From NCBI GenBank assembly GCA_028282905.1, contig JANQGW010000228.1, positions 1 to 42,572 on the forward strand: 42,572 nucleotides of DNA, written 5' to 3'. A model generated the notes under the pieces. It did not search any database. It was given only the letters and a program-made list of their open reading frames with translations, and was not told the origin of the DNA. A program made the position numbers and the translations under genes. Positions within the stretch are counted from its first letter, which is position 1. Every line of letters begins with the position of its first letter. Below are positions 15,641-24,517 of this stretch, piece after piece. Source of the stretch: Sedimentisphaerales bacterium. GTDB taxonomy: Bacteria > Planctomycetota > Phycisphaerae > Sedimentisphaerales > Anaerohalosphaeraceae.

Positions 15641-15762
15641 AAACAATCTTAAATTATGTAATGCTGAATGATGAATTGAGGGATCGCCGTTGGCGATGCT
15701 TTGAAATAGCCGATTTCGGTTAGTTTGAGTATTTGAGAAAACGAGAAATAAGGATCAGTTGA

Positions 15763-17997
15763 ATGGGCCAGGCACGAAATCAACAGCTTGTCGCACGGCA
15801 GGTGGAACGCATCGTTCGGCAGCTTACGTCTTTGTCAACCCTGCCGGCGGTGGCCGCGCATTTACTGGGTCAGATGTCAGAGGCGACGTTTGATCCGGCG
15901 CAGTTTGCTGAGCATATTCAGTCCGATGCGGCGCTGACGGCCCGGGTGCTGACACTGGCGCATCGTGAGGGGGTGGCTTTCAGTGGTGAACCGACGGTGG
16001 CCGAGGCAGTGGCGAAACTGGATTTATCGCAATTACGTGAAGCGATTATCTCCGTTAAGGTGTTTCAGGTGCCGGAGGCCGGTGAGGACTCAGACGCACG
16101 ACGGGCGTTGCCCCGGCGTCAGATGGCACTGCATTCTTTAGCGGTGGCCTGTTGTGCGGGACAATTAGCGGAATTAACACTGGAACCGGCCCAGCGACAG
16201 ACGGCCTATCTGGCGGGTTTGCTGCATGACATCGGTAAGTATGCACTCGATGAAGTGATGCCGAAAAGTTTTGAACGTATGGTCACCGAGGCCCATGTTG
16301 AACAGGCGTCTTTGGCGACAATTGAACAAAAACACTTAGGGCTGGATCATACCGTTTTAGGTAAGCGCCTGGCACAGAAGTGGTTTTTACCCGAATCGGT
16401 AGCCACGGCCATCTGGCTGCACCATTGTGACGGCCCGACACTCAGTGCGGATTTGCCGTATGTTCAATTTGCACAGATCGTGGCATTGGCGGACCGGCTT
16501 GTGCGTCGCGCCGAAATCGGCGCTGCCGGAAGTTGCGATAAGCCGGACGGCATTGATGAAATTGCCAAACTGTTGTCGATATCGTCGGTTCAATTGGATG
16601 AGGTGATCGAAGCGCTTCCTGAACAGGTACGGGAAAAAAGTACGGTCCTGGGACTGGATGGTACATCCGTGGCAGCTGGGTATTATACGATGATCCAGAA
16701 AACCGCTGCCGATTTGGCACAGGACAACTGCAAACTCAGCGCTTCTTCAGGCGACAGTGCCCAGATTGCCGCACAGGTGGCATTGATCGAGGATTTTCTG
16801 AGCGAACTGGACGAAAACTCCGCGGCGATTGATATTGCCGAGGCGTTTAGCGTCGGCTGGCAGAAACACACCCATTGCGGCCTGACGGGTGTTTATATCG
16901 CTCCCAATCCCGGCGAGTCTTATGTTGAGTTCGTCTCGGCCGATCGCAAGGGGAGAGTTGATTTCAAATCATTGTTGATGGCTGAAAACATGCCGGCGGT
17001 GCCGACTGTTTTGCGAACGAACGAATCCATCCTGCCGGCCGCTGACGGTGCACGCTGGATTTGCGAGCAGCTTGGCAGCGATTTTAATCCGGAACTGCTG
17101 TATATGGCGCCGCTGCGAATGGGCGATGAGATTGTGGCTGTGCTGGTCTTTGAGGTCTTTTCAAAGGACGATGCGTTGTTAAGCAGCGAACGAGCGATGC
17201 TGTCGTGCCGGGTTGCGGCGTCAGCAGTCATGATGGCTCTGGCCGGTCAAAAGCAGCAGGAACTGGCTGAACGGTTTGTGAACCTGATGAGTACGCTGCG
17301 GCAAACCCGCACCGAACTGGCTCGTCAGCATTCCCTTGCGGGACTGGCGGAAATGGCCGCCGGGGCAGCCCATGAATTGAACAATCCGCTGGCGGTGATA
17401 TCCGGACGGGCACAGATGCTGCTCGACGAGGAGGAAGACAAAGACAAGAAAAAAACACTGCGGCAGATTTGTCGCCGGACAAATGAGATTGCCCATATCG
17501 TCGAAGACCTGATGTCGTTCGCCAGGCCGGCCGAGCCGGAAAAACGGGCGGTTTCTCTGGGCGAACTGCTGGATAAGGCGATGGCTAAAACGGCGAAGGC
17601 TCGTAAACTGGATTCGCTGGAAGCTGCGACTGACGGTGTGGATCAAGCGGGCAGTGTGTATGTGGATGCGCATCATATCACACAGGTGCTGATTGCGATT
17701 TTGACCAATGCCCAGCAGGCGTACGATGGAAACAGCGGCCCGGTCTGGATCGAGTGCAGTACTTCCGAGGATGGTGATGCCGTCGTAGTGACTATTCGTG
17801 ACGAAGGCTGCGGCATGAATGCTGAGACACTGGAAAAGGCGACCCAGCCGTTCTTTTCACACCGAGCTGCCGGACGCCGACGCGGCATGGGACTGGCTCA
17901 TGCCCAGCGGCTGCTGATGCTTAATGGCGGCACTCTTAAGCTCAATAGTATTGCCGATAAAGGAACCACGGTCTCACTGACGTTGCCGAAAGTATAA
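15763..17997 (+). CDS. HDOD-GAF-type sensor histidine kinase
   Basis: 744 residues, soluble (no membrane segment). Residues ~15-300 are an HDOD/HD-type domain, with LLHDIGK containing His155-Asp156. Residues ~340-500 look like a GAF-type sensor domain. HisKA follows with the phospho-acceptor His537 in AAHELNNPLAV. HATPase motifs: N box ILTNAQQAY, G1 DEGCGMN, G2 RRRGMGLAHA. The HDOD domain keeps His-Asp, so some HD-like metal binding cannot be excluded. The start has AAGGAT 8 bases upstream. Encoded after the excisionase-REC regulator, so they probably form a two-component pair with cytoplasmic input. Confidence 0.88.
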   Translation: MGQARNQQLVARQVERIVRQLTSLSTLPAVAAHLLGQMSEATFDPAQFAEHIQSDAALTARVLTLAHREGVAFSGEPTVAEAVAKLDLSQLREAIISVKVFQVPEAGEDSDARRALPRRQMALHSLAVACCAGQLAELTLEPAQRQTAYLAGLLHDIGKYALDEVMPKSFERMVTEAHVEQASLATIEQKHLGLDHTVLGKRLAQKWFLPESVATAIWLHHCDGPTLSADLPYVQFAQIVALADRLVRRAEIGAAGSCDKPDGIDEIAKLLSISSVQLDEVIEALPEQVREKSTVLGLDGTSVAAGYYTMIQKTAADLAQDNCKLSASSGDSAQIAAQVALIEDFLSELDENSAAIDIAEAFSVGWQKHTHCGLTGVYIAPNPGESYVEFVSADRKGRVDFKSLLMAENMPAVPTVLRTNESILPAADGARWICEQLGSDFNPELLYMAPLRMGDEIVAVLVFEVFSKDDALLSSERAMLSCRVAASAVMMALAGQKQQELAERFVNLMSTLRQTRTELARQHSLAGLAEMAAGAAHELNNPLAVISGRAQMLLDEEEDKDKKKTLRQICRRTNEIAHIVEDLMSFARPAEPEKRAVSLGELLDKAMAKTAKARKLDSLEAATDGVDQAGSVYVDAHHITQVLIAILTNAQQAYDGNSGPVWIECSTSEDGDAVVVTIRDEGCGMNAETLEKATQPFFSHRAAGRRRGMGLAHAQRLLMLNGGTLKLNSIADKGTTVSLTLPKV

Positions 17998-18016
17998 AAC
18001 AAGATTTTGAATTTTA

Positions 18017-18070
18017 TAAGAGTTCACACTTTAGTGTGAAATATTTTACAAGCTGAAGCTTGAACTCTTA
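18017..18070. repeat. Cloverleaf-like palindromic repeat
   Basis: A 10-bp outer stem (TAAGAGTTCA 18017-18026, TGAACTCTTA 18061-18070) encloses two hairpins: TTCACACT/AGTGTGAA (18023-18040) and CAAGCT-GA-AGCTTG (18049-18062). Outer and inner stems share bases and so compete. It lies 20 bases after the kinase stop, where it may aid transcript 3'-end formation, and resembles known dispersed intergenic repeats of this shape. Confidence 0.7.
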
Positions 18071-18110
18071 CGATATAAACCTGTTAATATTGGATTAAGG
18101 GAATAATTCG

Positions 18111-18461
18111 ATGATTATTAAGAAAACCGATGAAGTACCGCTGCAGGATGTGAAAATGGAAGGGGCCAAAGATGTGAAGGTTCGCGTGGTTCTCGGTCCG
18201 GCCGACGGAGCGCCGACGTTTGCGATGCGCATTTTTGAACTGGCTCCGGGCGGCCATACCCCGTTTCATGCCCATTCATTTGAGCATGAGGCCGTGATTT
18301 TGGAAGGAAATATCGCAGCCGGCACCGAAGATGGTGACAAACCCCTGCAAATCGGCGACGTTCTGCTGGTCGAACCCGACGAAAAACACAATTTTAAAAA
18401 CCTCTCCGACACCGAACCCGCAAAATTCATGTGCCTGGTCCCCATCGAATATCAAAAATAA
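18111..18461 (+). CDS. Small cupin-domain protein
   Basis: 116 residues forming a single cupin barrel. Motif 1 is GGHTPFHAHSFEHEAVILEG, with three His and a Glu as metal ligands; motif 2 is PDEKHNFKN with the fourth His. Start supported by AAGGGA. Small cupins of this kind are metal-binding isomerases, dioxygenases or sensors; nothing here decides which. It lies upstream of the lipoamide dehydrogenase gene in the same direction with a 122-base gap. Confidence 0.88.
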   Translation: MIIKKTDEVPLQDVKMEGAKDVKVRVVLGPADGAPTFAMRIFELAPGGHTPFHAHSFEHEAVILEGNIAAGTEDGDKPLQIGDVLLVEPDEKHNFKNLSDTEPAKFMCLVPIEYQK

Positions 18462-18583
18462 GGTGTTTCTATCGATAACTACTCATTGATTTTGACTTGA
18501 TGATAGTGTATCCTTGCTCCCCTTAAATTTACGGATTGGTTTTGTGCCGTTTGGTGCAAATAGAAGTTTTTGGAGAGCAAGAA

Positions 18584-19969
18584 ATGTCTCAATATGGTGT
18601 AGTTGTGGTTGGGGGCGGTCCTGGCGGGTATGCGGCGACAATTCGCTGTGCACAGAAGGGGGCCAAAGTGGCCCTGATCGAGAAAAATCGAATTGGCGGC
18701 ACCTGCCTGAATGTTGGGTGTATTCCCTCGAAAACACTGCTTGCGTCCGCGCAATTGCTTTTGCAGGCGCGGGATGCGGCGCGGATGGGGCTGGAACTGG
18801 ACGGTACGATTAATCCGAACTGGCCGAAAATGGTCGCCCGCAAAGAAGCCGTGGTCAACAGTTTTGTGAAGGGGTTGACAGGGCTGGTCAAAAAGAACGG
18901 TATCACCATCTTTGAGGGCAAAGGCATCGTGACGGCGCCGGGCCGGGTAACTGTTTCCGGCAACGAAACGGTTGAAATCGAAGCGGGTAAAATTATTATC
19001 GCGACCGGATCTGGGCCGATTGGCCTGCCGCAGGTGCCGTTTGATAACCAGATTATTATCAGCAGTACTGAGGCGCTGAGTTTGCCGGCGATTCCAAAAT
19101 CCATGGTCATTATCGGCGGCGGCGTCATCGGCTGTGAGATGGCCTCGCTGTACGCGGCGGTCGGCACCGATGTAACCATTCTCGAAGCCGCGCCGCAATT
19201 GCTGCCGATTGAAGACGAGTGGGTCGGCAAACTGCTCGAACGTGAGTTCAAAAAAAGCGGCATCACCAGCCGCACCAACTGCAAAGTAACCGGCGTGAAA
19301 ATGCAGCCGGACGGGGCGACGGTTCTGACTGAAGATGGCAGTGCGGTAGAGGCTGAAAAAGTTCTGGTCGCCGTGGGTCGCAAGGTCGTTTGCGATCCGG
19401 AAACGGTCCAGGCCCTCAAGCTGAAAATGAACGGTCCGATTATTTCCGTCAATGAAAAACTTCAGACCAGTGCCGAAAACGTCTATGCGATTGGCGATGT
19501 GATCGGCACAACCTACTTGGCTCACGGCGCGTTTGCCGAGGCGGAAGTGGCCGCGGCCAATGCCACCGGCGGCGAAAAGACCATGACCCAGCGGGATTAC
19601 AACCTGATTCCGCATGCGATTTACTCGTTCCCGGAGGTGGCTTCGATCGGTCTGAATGAACGTCAATGTGCTGAGCAAGGTATCGAAACAGTCATCGGCA
19701 AGGCGCCGTTCCGCACAAACGGCCGCAGTGTTTCGCATAATGAAATCGTCGGCGAGGTACGTGTACTCTGCAACAAGGCGGACAACCGGATTGTCGGCGT
19801 GACGATAGTCGGGGCGGTTGCAACCGAAATGCTTTCAGCGGCCCGTGCGCTGATCGGCAGTACTGAAAAAATTGAGGATATCTGCTTTGCTCATCCGACG
19901 GTCTCGGAAGTGCTCAAGGACGCCTGGGAAGATGCCTACGGTATCAGCCTGCACGTGCTGCCCCATTAA
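18584..19969 (+). CDS. lpdA: Dihydrolipoamide dehydrogenase (E3)
   Basis: 461 residues from ATG 18584 (TGGAGAG about 8 bases upstream; the frame is open to 18536 without support). FAD-binding GGGPGG (~10-15), redox-active disulfide GGTCLNVGCIPSK (Cys41, Cys46), NAD-binding GGGVIGCE, second FAD motif AIGDV and the C-terminal catalytic pair His437/Glu442 in AHPTVSE are all present, so it should be an active flavoprotein oxidising dihydrolipoamide with NAD+. No E1/E2 or glycine-cleavage genes are adjacent, so its complex is encoded elsewhere. Its stop codon overlaps that of the convergent epimerase by three bases. Confidence 0.95.
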   Translation: MSQYGVVVVGGGPGGYAATIRCAQKGAKVALIEKNRIGGTCLNVGCIPSKTLLASAQLLLQARDAARMGLELDGTINPNWPKMVARKEAVVNSFVKGLTGLVKKNGITIFEGKGIVTAPGRVTVSGNETVEIEAGKIIIATGSGPIGLPQVPFDNQIIISSTEALSLPAIPKSMVIIGGGVIGCEMASLYAAVGTDVTILEAAPQLLPIEDEWVGKLLEREFKKSGITSRTNCKVTGVKMQPDGATVLTEDGSAVEAEKVLVAVGRKVVCDPETVQALKLKMNGPIISVNEKLQTSAENVYAIGDVIGTTYLAHGAFAEAEVAAANATGGEKTMTQRDYNLIPHAIYSFPEVASIGLNERQCAEQGIETVIGKAPFRTNGRSVSHNEIVGEVRVLCNKADNRIVGVTIVGAVATEMLSAARALIGSTEKIEDICFAHPTVSEVLKDAWEDAYGISLHVLPH

Positions 19970-20880
19970 TCAACAGCGGCCATCGATGGATTCAGAATGC
20001 TGACTAAAGCTGATGGCAGGTCAGGATGCTGAAAAGTGAAACCGGCTTCTGTGAGTTTGACGGGGATCGCTTTTGTGCTGGCCAGCAGGGTTTCATCGGC
20101 GAACTGACCGAACATGGTATGCAGCATTGTTCTTGGAATCGGCAGCAATTCCGGCCGGTGCAGTGCTTTGCCGAGAACATGTGTAAAATCCTTGTTCCGC
20201 AGCGGTTGCGGTGAGACGATGTTGACCGGGCCTTTCAGATTTTTGCAGCTTAAGGCAAACTCAATCGCACCGACAGCATCGTCAAGTGAAATCCAGCTTA
20301 GCCATTGCTTACCGTTGCCGAGTGGGCCGCCGGCACCCATTTTAAATGCGGGCAGCATTTTGGCCATCACGCCGCCGTTTTTTCCCAGCACTACACCAAA
20401 TCTCAGGTTAACCACACGAATGCCTGCCTCGGCGGCAATGCCGGTGACGTCCTCCCAACCCTGGCAGACGCCGGCCAAAAAGCCGTTGCCCGCAAGGGCT
20501 GTTTCATCCAGTTCTTCGTCTCCCCGGTTACCATAATTGCCCACTGCCGAGGCACATAGCAGGACTGCGGGTTTTGGCTCAAGGCCAATCAGGTTTTTAC
20601 AAAGAAATTCGGTGGCCCGGACACGGCTTTCGTAGATTTCATGTTTTTTGGTTTCGCTCCAGCGGCCGAAGATGTTTTCACCGGCCAGATGGATGACCGC
20701 ATCAATGTCTTTAAGTCGGGTGTGGTTGATATAATTATCCGTATAATCCCAGAAAACCTCATCGGAATGGGCAATTTGTTTGGGACGAATCAGTCTTTGC
20801 AGAGTGTGGTCGGCCTGTTGGAGCCTGTTATGCACCGCCGAACCGATAAAACCATGTGAGCCGCTGATTAAAATCTTCAT
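19966..20880 (-). CDS. TIGR01777 family SDR epimerase (YfcH-like)
   Basis: 304 residues. NAD(P)-binding GSHGFIGSAV at the N-terminus, then VIHLAGENIFGRW, KHEIYESRV, ASAVGNYGNRGDEELDE and VVNLRFGVVLG, which follow the TIGR01777/YfcH pattern closely. The C-terminal part is the DUF1731-like domain (family end with FADETLLASTKAIPVKLTEAGF). Substrate unknown for the family. Start has AAGGAG 7 bases upstream. A long inverted repeat lies upstream between it and tspO. Confidence 0.92.
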   Translation of the reverse strand: MKILISGSHGFIGSAVHNRLQQADHTLQRLIRPKQIAHSDEVFWDYTDNYINHTRLKDIDAVIHLAGENIFGRWSETKKHEIYESRVRATEFLCKNLIGLEPKPAVLLCASAVGNYGNRGDEELDETALAGNGFLAGVCQGWEDVTGIAAEAGIRVVNLRFGVVLGKNGGVMAKMLPAFKMGAGGPLGNGKQWLSWISLDDAVGAIEFALSCKNLKGPVNIVSPQPLRNKDFTHVLGKALHRPELLPIPRTMLHTMFGQFADETLLASTKAIPVKLTEAGFTFQHPDLPSALVSILNPSMAAVD

Positions 20881-20903
20881 GGCTTTCTCCTTGCTATTTA
20901 TTG

Positions 20904-21007
20904 GTACTCTTTTGCATTTGATCCTGGAAATGTCATTCCGGTCACCGAACCGGGATTCAAATCTTTTCCGACTGGATGCCGGACCAAGTCCGACATGAAA
21001 AGAGTAC
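20904..21007. repeat. Long imperfect inverted repeat
   Basis: GTACTCTTTT (20904-20913) pairs with AAAAGAGTAC (20998-21007); inside, ATGTC (20930-20934) faces GACAT (20992-20996) around two smaller CCGG-containing hairpins. The inner TGTCATTCCGG...GGATGCCGG...GACATG arrangement resembles the dispersed 'GTCATTCC' hairpin repeats of many genomes. It fills the gap between tspO and the epimerase on the same strand, so it may end or process the transcript. Confidence 0.55.
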
Positions 21008-21011
21008 TATA

Positions 21012-21491
21012 TTATTTGTTTAAGAACCAAATTCCGGCATTAAGATACACCGCGAAGCTGATCCATGCCCAGTAGGGTAGCATGAGCATTCCGGCCGGCT
21101 TGAGTTGGATAAAAAACGTAATCGTTGTTGCCGCCACAGCCAACCACAAAAGAACGATCTCGATCAGCGCGACATCAATGAGGTGAAATCCAAAAAAAAC
21201 CGGTGACCAGAAGCCGTTAAGCACCAGTTGCACGATAAACAGTCGCAGTGCCGCACGGGCCGCAGTTCGGCCGATAGGCTTGTTCCAGATCATACCGGCG
21301 GAAAGTCCCATCAAACAGTACAGAATCGGCCAAACTACACCAAAGACCCAAGATGGCGGCGTCAATAATGGTTTTGTCAGCGTTGGATACCATTCACTGA
21401 CCTCGCCGCGTGTAAAGAAACCGCTCAACCCGCCTACCATCAGGCACAGGGCGATCATAATCACAAGATGTGCGACAGGCCGAATTTGCAT
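21012..21491 (-). CDS. tspO: TspO/MBR (tryptophan-rich sensory) membrane protein
   Basis: 159 residues with five hydrophobic helices and the family's aromatic motifs: WYPTLTKPLLTPPSWVFG, VWPILYCLMG, LVLNGFWSPVFFGFH and the end YWAWISFAVYLNAGIWFLN. TspO proteins bind porphyrins and other ligands in the membrane. It starts 18 bases after the stop of the PPOX-like gene upstream on the same strand, so the two are probably co-transcribed; a flavin/heme-binding split-barrel next to a porphyrin-binding protein is suggestive but not proof. Confidence 0.92.
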   Translation of the reverse strand: MQIRPVAHLVIMIALCLMVGGLSGFFTRGEVSEWYPTLTKPLLTPPSWVFGVVWPILYCLMGLSAGMIWNKPIGRTAARAALRLFIVQLVLNGFWSPVFFGFHLIDVALIEIVLLWLAVAATTITFFIQLKPAGMLMLPYWAWISFAVYLNAGIWFLNK

Positions 21492-21509
21492 TTTATTGTC
21501 CTGGATTAG

Positions 21510-21887
21510 TCATGTCTCTTCTGCGTCTCCGACGAGCGGGCGAATATCTGTCACCTTGAAGTAAACCAGCGTAGCCTGTGTTTCATCGCCGCCGTGGTGA
21601 GAGCGTCTTAATAAATTTACCTTATCCGAATCGGTTTCTTCGTGCGTTTTGACCACTGTAAGCCGCTTGCCCTGATAGCCGGGGCCTTTTTCCACGAATA
21701 AGTAGGCGGCATTCGGATTTTGCCGAATATTGGCCAAACTGCGTCGCGGCCGCATGATAAACGCTATGGTTTCTTCGTCTATAACATGTGGAGCCGCATA
21801 AACGGCCGAATTAACCAGACCGGTGGCGTCCACTGTCGAAAGAATCCCGATGCCTTCCTTGTCGTCAAAATACTGACTCAAGTTCAT
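21510..21887 (-). CDS. PPOX/FMN-binding split-barrel protein, copy 2
   Basis: 125 residues from the ATG at 21887, preceded by a perfect AGGAGG 5 bases away; the frame is open upstream to 21938 but that start is not supported. It is paralogous to the protein at 7074-7460 (GIGILSTVD, APHVIDEETIAFIM, NPNAAYLFVEKGPGYQGKR, LVYFKVTDIRPLVGD). The family binds FMN or a related cofactor; the reaction is unknown. Likely in an operon with tspO. Confidence 0.77.
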   Translation of the reverse strand: MNLSQYFDDKEGIGILSTVDATGLVNSAVYAAPHVIDEETIAFIMRPRRSLANIRQNPNAAYLFVEKGPGYQGKRLTVVKTHEETDSDKVNLLRRSHHGGDETQATLVYFKVTDIRPLVGDAEET

Positions 21888-22038
21888 AACAACCTCCTGT
21901 TTTTCGGGGGATGCTCCGCTTTTTATAGTATAACGCATGCATCCCTTTCAGGGTTAAAATTTTTGTTTTGAATCGAACAAATCGACTCTACAATAGTACT
22001 ATCCAAAAAGGAAATGGTTCAACAGGAAGGGTTAAAAC

Positions 22039-22620
22039 ATGGCTTTTACACTGGAAATAGGGCAAAAAGCCCCGGATTTCAGCCTCCCGGCCACCGACGG
22101 CAGCGTTTATTCGCTGGCGCATTTCGACGAATTCCCGGTTTTGGTGATATTTTTTACCTGCAATCACTGTCCGTATGTGATTGGTTCTGATGAAGTTACA
22201 CGGGCGACTGCGGAAAAATTTATCCCGCAGGGCGTGCAATTTATCGGAATCAATTCCAACAGTCCCAATACCTATGAGGAGGACTCGTTTCATCACATGG
22301 TCGAGCGGATGGATCAACTGCAGTTTCCGTGGCTCTATCTGCATGACGCATCACAGGATGTGGCCCGGGCTTACGGGGCACTGCGCACGCCGCATTTTTA
22401 TGTTTTTGACAAAGATCGCAAGCTGGTTTACACCGGCCGGGGTGTTGACAGTCCGCGCGATACCAGCCAGATGGCGATCAATGATTTGGAGAATGCTTTG
22501 ACCGAACTTCTGGCCGGAAAGCTGATTACCACGCCGGTGACCAATCCCATCGGCTGTAATGTCAAATGGGACGGCGAAGATGCCCATTGGATGCCCGCCG
22601 ATGCGTGTGATCTCATTTAA
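22039..22620 (+). CDS. Thioredoxin-fold protein of the AhpC/TSA-redoxin type
   Basis: 193 residues. It opens with [14 protein letters not shown], typical of peroxiredoxin/redoxin proteins, and has the active-site motif FTCNHCPYV (Cys-x2-Cys) at ~38-42. The block [13 protein letters not shown] and [29 protein letters not shown] match the 'thioredoxin family protein' group that follows this pattern. A C-terminal IGCNVKWDG adds another Cys. No signal peptide, so cytoplasmic. Role is probably thiol redox or peroxide handling. Shine-Dalgarno GGAAGG lies upstream. Confidence 0.88.
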   Translation: MAFTLEIGQKAPDFSLPATDGSVYSLAHFDEFPVLVIFFTCNHCPYVIGSDEVTRATAEKFIPQGVQFIGINSNSPNTYEEDSFHHMVERMDQLQFPWLYLHDASQDVARAYGALRTPHFYVFDKDRKLVYTGRGVDSPRDTSQMAINDLENALTELLAGKLITTPVTNPIGCNVKWDGEDAHWMPADACDLI

Positions 22621-22695
22621 TAATATCCGATTGCAAAAGTCCGGTTGATATGCTATTGTCCCCTTGATAGATAATGTTATCTGCAAAGGGACATC

Positions 22696-24261
22696 ATGAA
22701 TCGACGCAATTTTCTCAAAACAGCAGTTCTGTCTTCGGTTGGGCTGCCATTGGCCGGATGCGGTTTTGCCCAGACAGCAAAATCATCGGATAACCGCCCG
22801 AATATTCTGCTGATTTTAGCCGATGATATGGGGTGGTCGGACTTAGGCTGTTACGGCGGCGAAATTGATACCCCGAATCTGAACCGGCTGGCATTCAACG
22901 GGATTCGCTTTCGCCAGATGCATAATACCTCCAAATGTTTTCCATCGCGTGCATGCCTGCTGACTGGTGTCTATGCGCAGCAGTGCGGCATGGGCAAAAG
23001 TCCTTTGAAAATTGTTAACGCGGTGACACTGGGCGAAGTCCTGCGGTCGGCTGGCTATCGAACACTGGCGGTCGGCAAACACCACAGCACTGAGAACCTC
23101 TATGACCGCGGCTTTGACCGTTATTACGGCTTGAGGGATGGGGCGACCAATTATTTCAATCCCGGCTATCAGCGACCTGGTGAACCCAAGCCGATTCAGA
23201 AATCAAGAAACGAAGGCAAACGCTACTGGTGTATTGATGAGAAAACCTATCAGCCCTATACGCCGAAGGAAAAGGACTATTACGTCACGGATGATTTTAC
23301 GAATCATGCACTTCAGTATTTGGATGAGTACAAGGACGAAGAGAAGCCGTTTTTCATGTACCTGGCTTATACTGCACCCCATGATCCCTTAATGGCATGG
23401 CCGGAAGATATTGCAAAATATAAAGGCGTCTATAATGTTGGCTATGAAGCCATCCGCAAGGCTCGCGATAAAAAGCAGAGAAAAATGGGACTGATTGACA
23501 ATCGTTTTCCGCAGTCAAAGTCTGAGTATCAAAATTGGGACTCTTTGAATGATGAACAAAAGGCAGATCAATCCCGCCGAATGCAGGTCTATGCAGCGAT
23601 GGTTGACCGGCTGGATCAGAACATCGGCAGGGTGCTGAAAAAGCTGGCTCAGCAGGGCAAGCTGGATAATACGCTTATTCTGTTTGCCTCGGATAACGGC
23701 TGTTCAGCTGAAGATGTGCAGATTGGTACAGGTCCCATTGGTTCCATGACGCGGTGGGCCTCGCTGCAGAAGCATTGGGCCAATGTCAGCAATACGCCGT
23801 TTCGACTGTATAAAAACTACAGCCATGAGGGCGGCATCAATACGCCGATGATCGCTCACTGGCCAAAGGGGATAAAAAAGCCCGGTCGGTTCAGCGATTT
23901 TCCAAGCCATTTCATTGATGTCATGCCGACCTTAGCGGAAGTTACCGGGGCGGTGTATCCGCAGCAATTTGATGGCAAGCCCATTGTTCAGTGCGAAGGT
24001 GTCAGTTTTGCCCAAGTCTTTGGCGGAAAAGCACCCGCAAGAGAAAAGCCGATTTTCTGGCAGTGGCGAAAGGGCCGGGCCGTTCGCAGTGGCCAGTGGA
24101 AACTCGTCGCTCTCGGCGATCCGAAGAAGGCTCTCTGGCAGCTTTATGACATGCACACCGACCGAACTGAAACCAACAATCTCGCCGATGAGAAACCGAA
24201 AGTCGTTGAGCAGTTGTCAATGCTTTACGAGCAATGGCTGCGCAAGGTAGAGAAGGCTTAA
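22696..24261 (+). CDS. Exported Cys-type sulfatase
   Basis: 521 residues. The N-terminus combines a twin-Arg motif (NRRNFLK) and a lipobox (LAGC, Cys22), so a Tat-exported lipoprotein is likely. Sulfatase signatures: metal-binding DD (Asp43/44) in LADDMGWSDLGCYGG, the CFPSR site with Cys81, which must be converted to formylglycine, and the SDNG metal motif. Cys-type sites are matured by anaerobic radical-SAM enzyme or FGE; no maturase is in the window. It resembles glycan and aryl sulfatases abundant in planctomycetes. Start has AAGGGA 7 bases before ATG. Confidence 0.93.
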   Translation: MNRRNFLKTAVLSSVGLPLAGCGFAQTAKSSDNRPNILLILADDMGWSDLGCYGGEIDTPNLNRLAFNGIRFRQMHNTSKCFPSRACLLTGVYAQQCGMGKSPLKIVNAVTLGEVLRSAGYRTLAVGKHHSTENLYDRGFDRYYGLRDGATNYFNPGYQRPGEPKPIQKSRNEGKRYWCIDEKTYQPYTPKEKDYYVTDDFTNHALQYLDEYKDEEKPFFMYLAYTAPHDPLMAWPEDIAKYKGVYNVGYEAIRKARDKKQRKMGLIDNRFPQSKSEYQNWDSLNDEQKADQSRRMQVYAAMVDRLDQNIGRVLKKLAQQGKLDNTLILFASDNGCSAEDVQIGTGPIGSMTRWASLQKHWANVSNTPFRLYKNYSHEGGINTPMIAHWPKGIKKPGRFSDFPSHFIDVMPTLAEVTGAVYPQQFDGKPIVQCEGVSFAQVFGGKAPAREKPIFWQWRKGRAVRSGQWKLVALGDPKKALWQLYDMHTDRTETNNLADEKPKVVEQLSMLYEQWLRKVEKA

Positions 24262-24517
24262 ACATGAAATTTAATAAGCCCATATGGTGAATTTGGAGAT
24301 GAATATTCGGCTTGCTCTTCTATCTATTATGATCATTTGCGGCCGGACGGAGTTGGGAAAAAAAGCCGGATAAACTTCGATGGTTCCCGAAAATCCCGGA
24401 GACTTTACATCCGCAGTAAGCAACGAAGTCGGATGCGAAGGCGGCGATGTGAGGTCAAACCTCTTATGACTGATCACATGGCGTTAAGAGACAGCAACGG
24501 CCAAGTGAGATATGTTT
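24262..24517. other. Intergenic region between convergent genes
   Basis: 256 bases; frames on both strands are short and very basic, with no ribosome site. No convincing gene, RNA or terminator was seen. Confidence 0.35.

Noticed and set aside
18479-19738. Long minus-strand frame (419 codons) across the lipoamide dehydrogenase gene
   Set aside because: It is antisense to a complete, motif-rich lpdA, has no ribosome site and an Arg/His/Asn-rich shadow composition.
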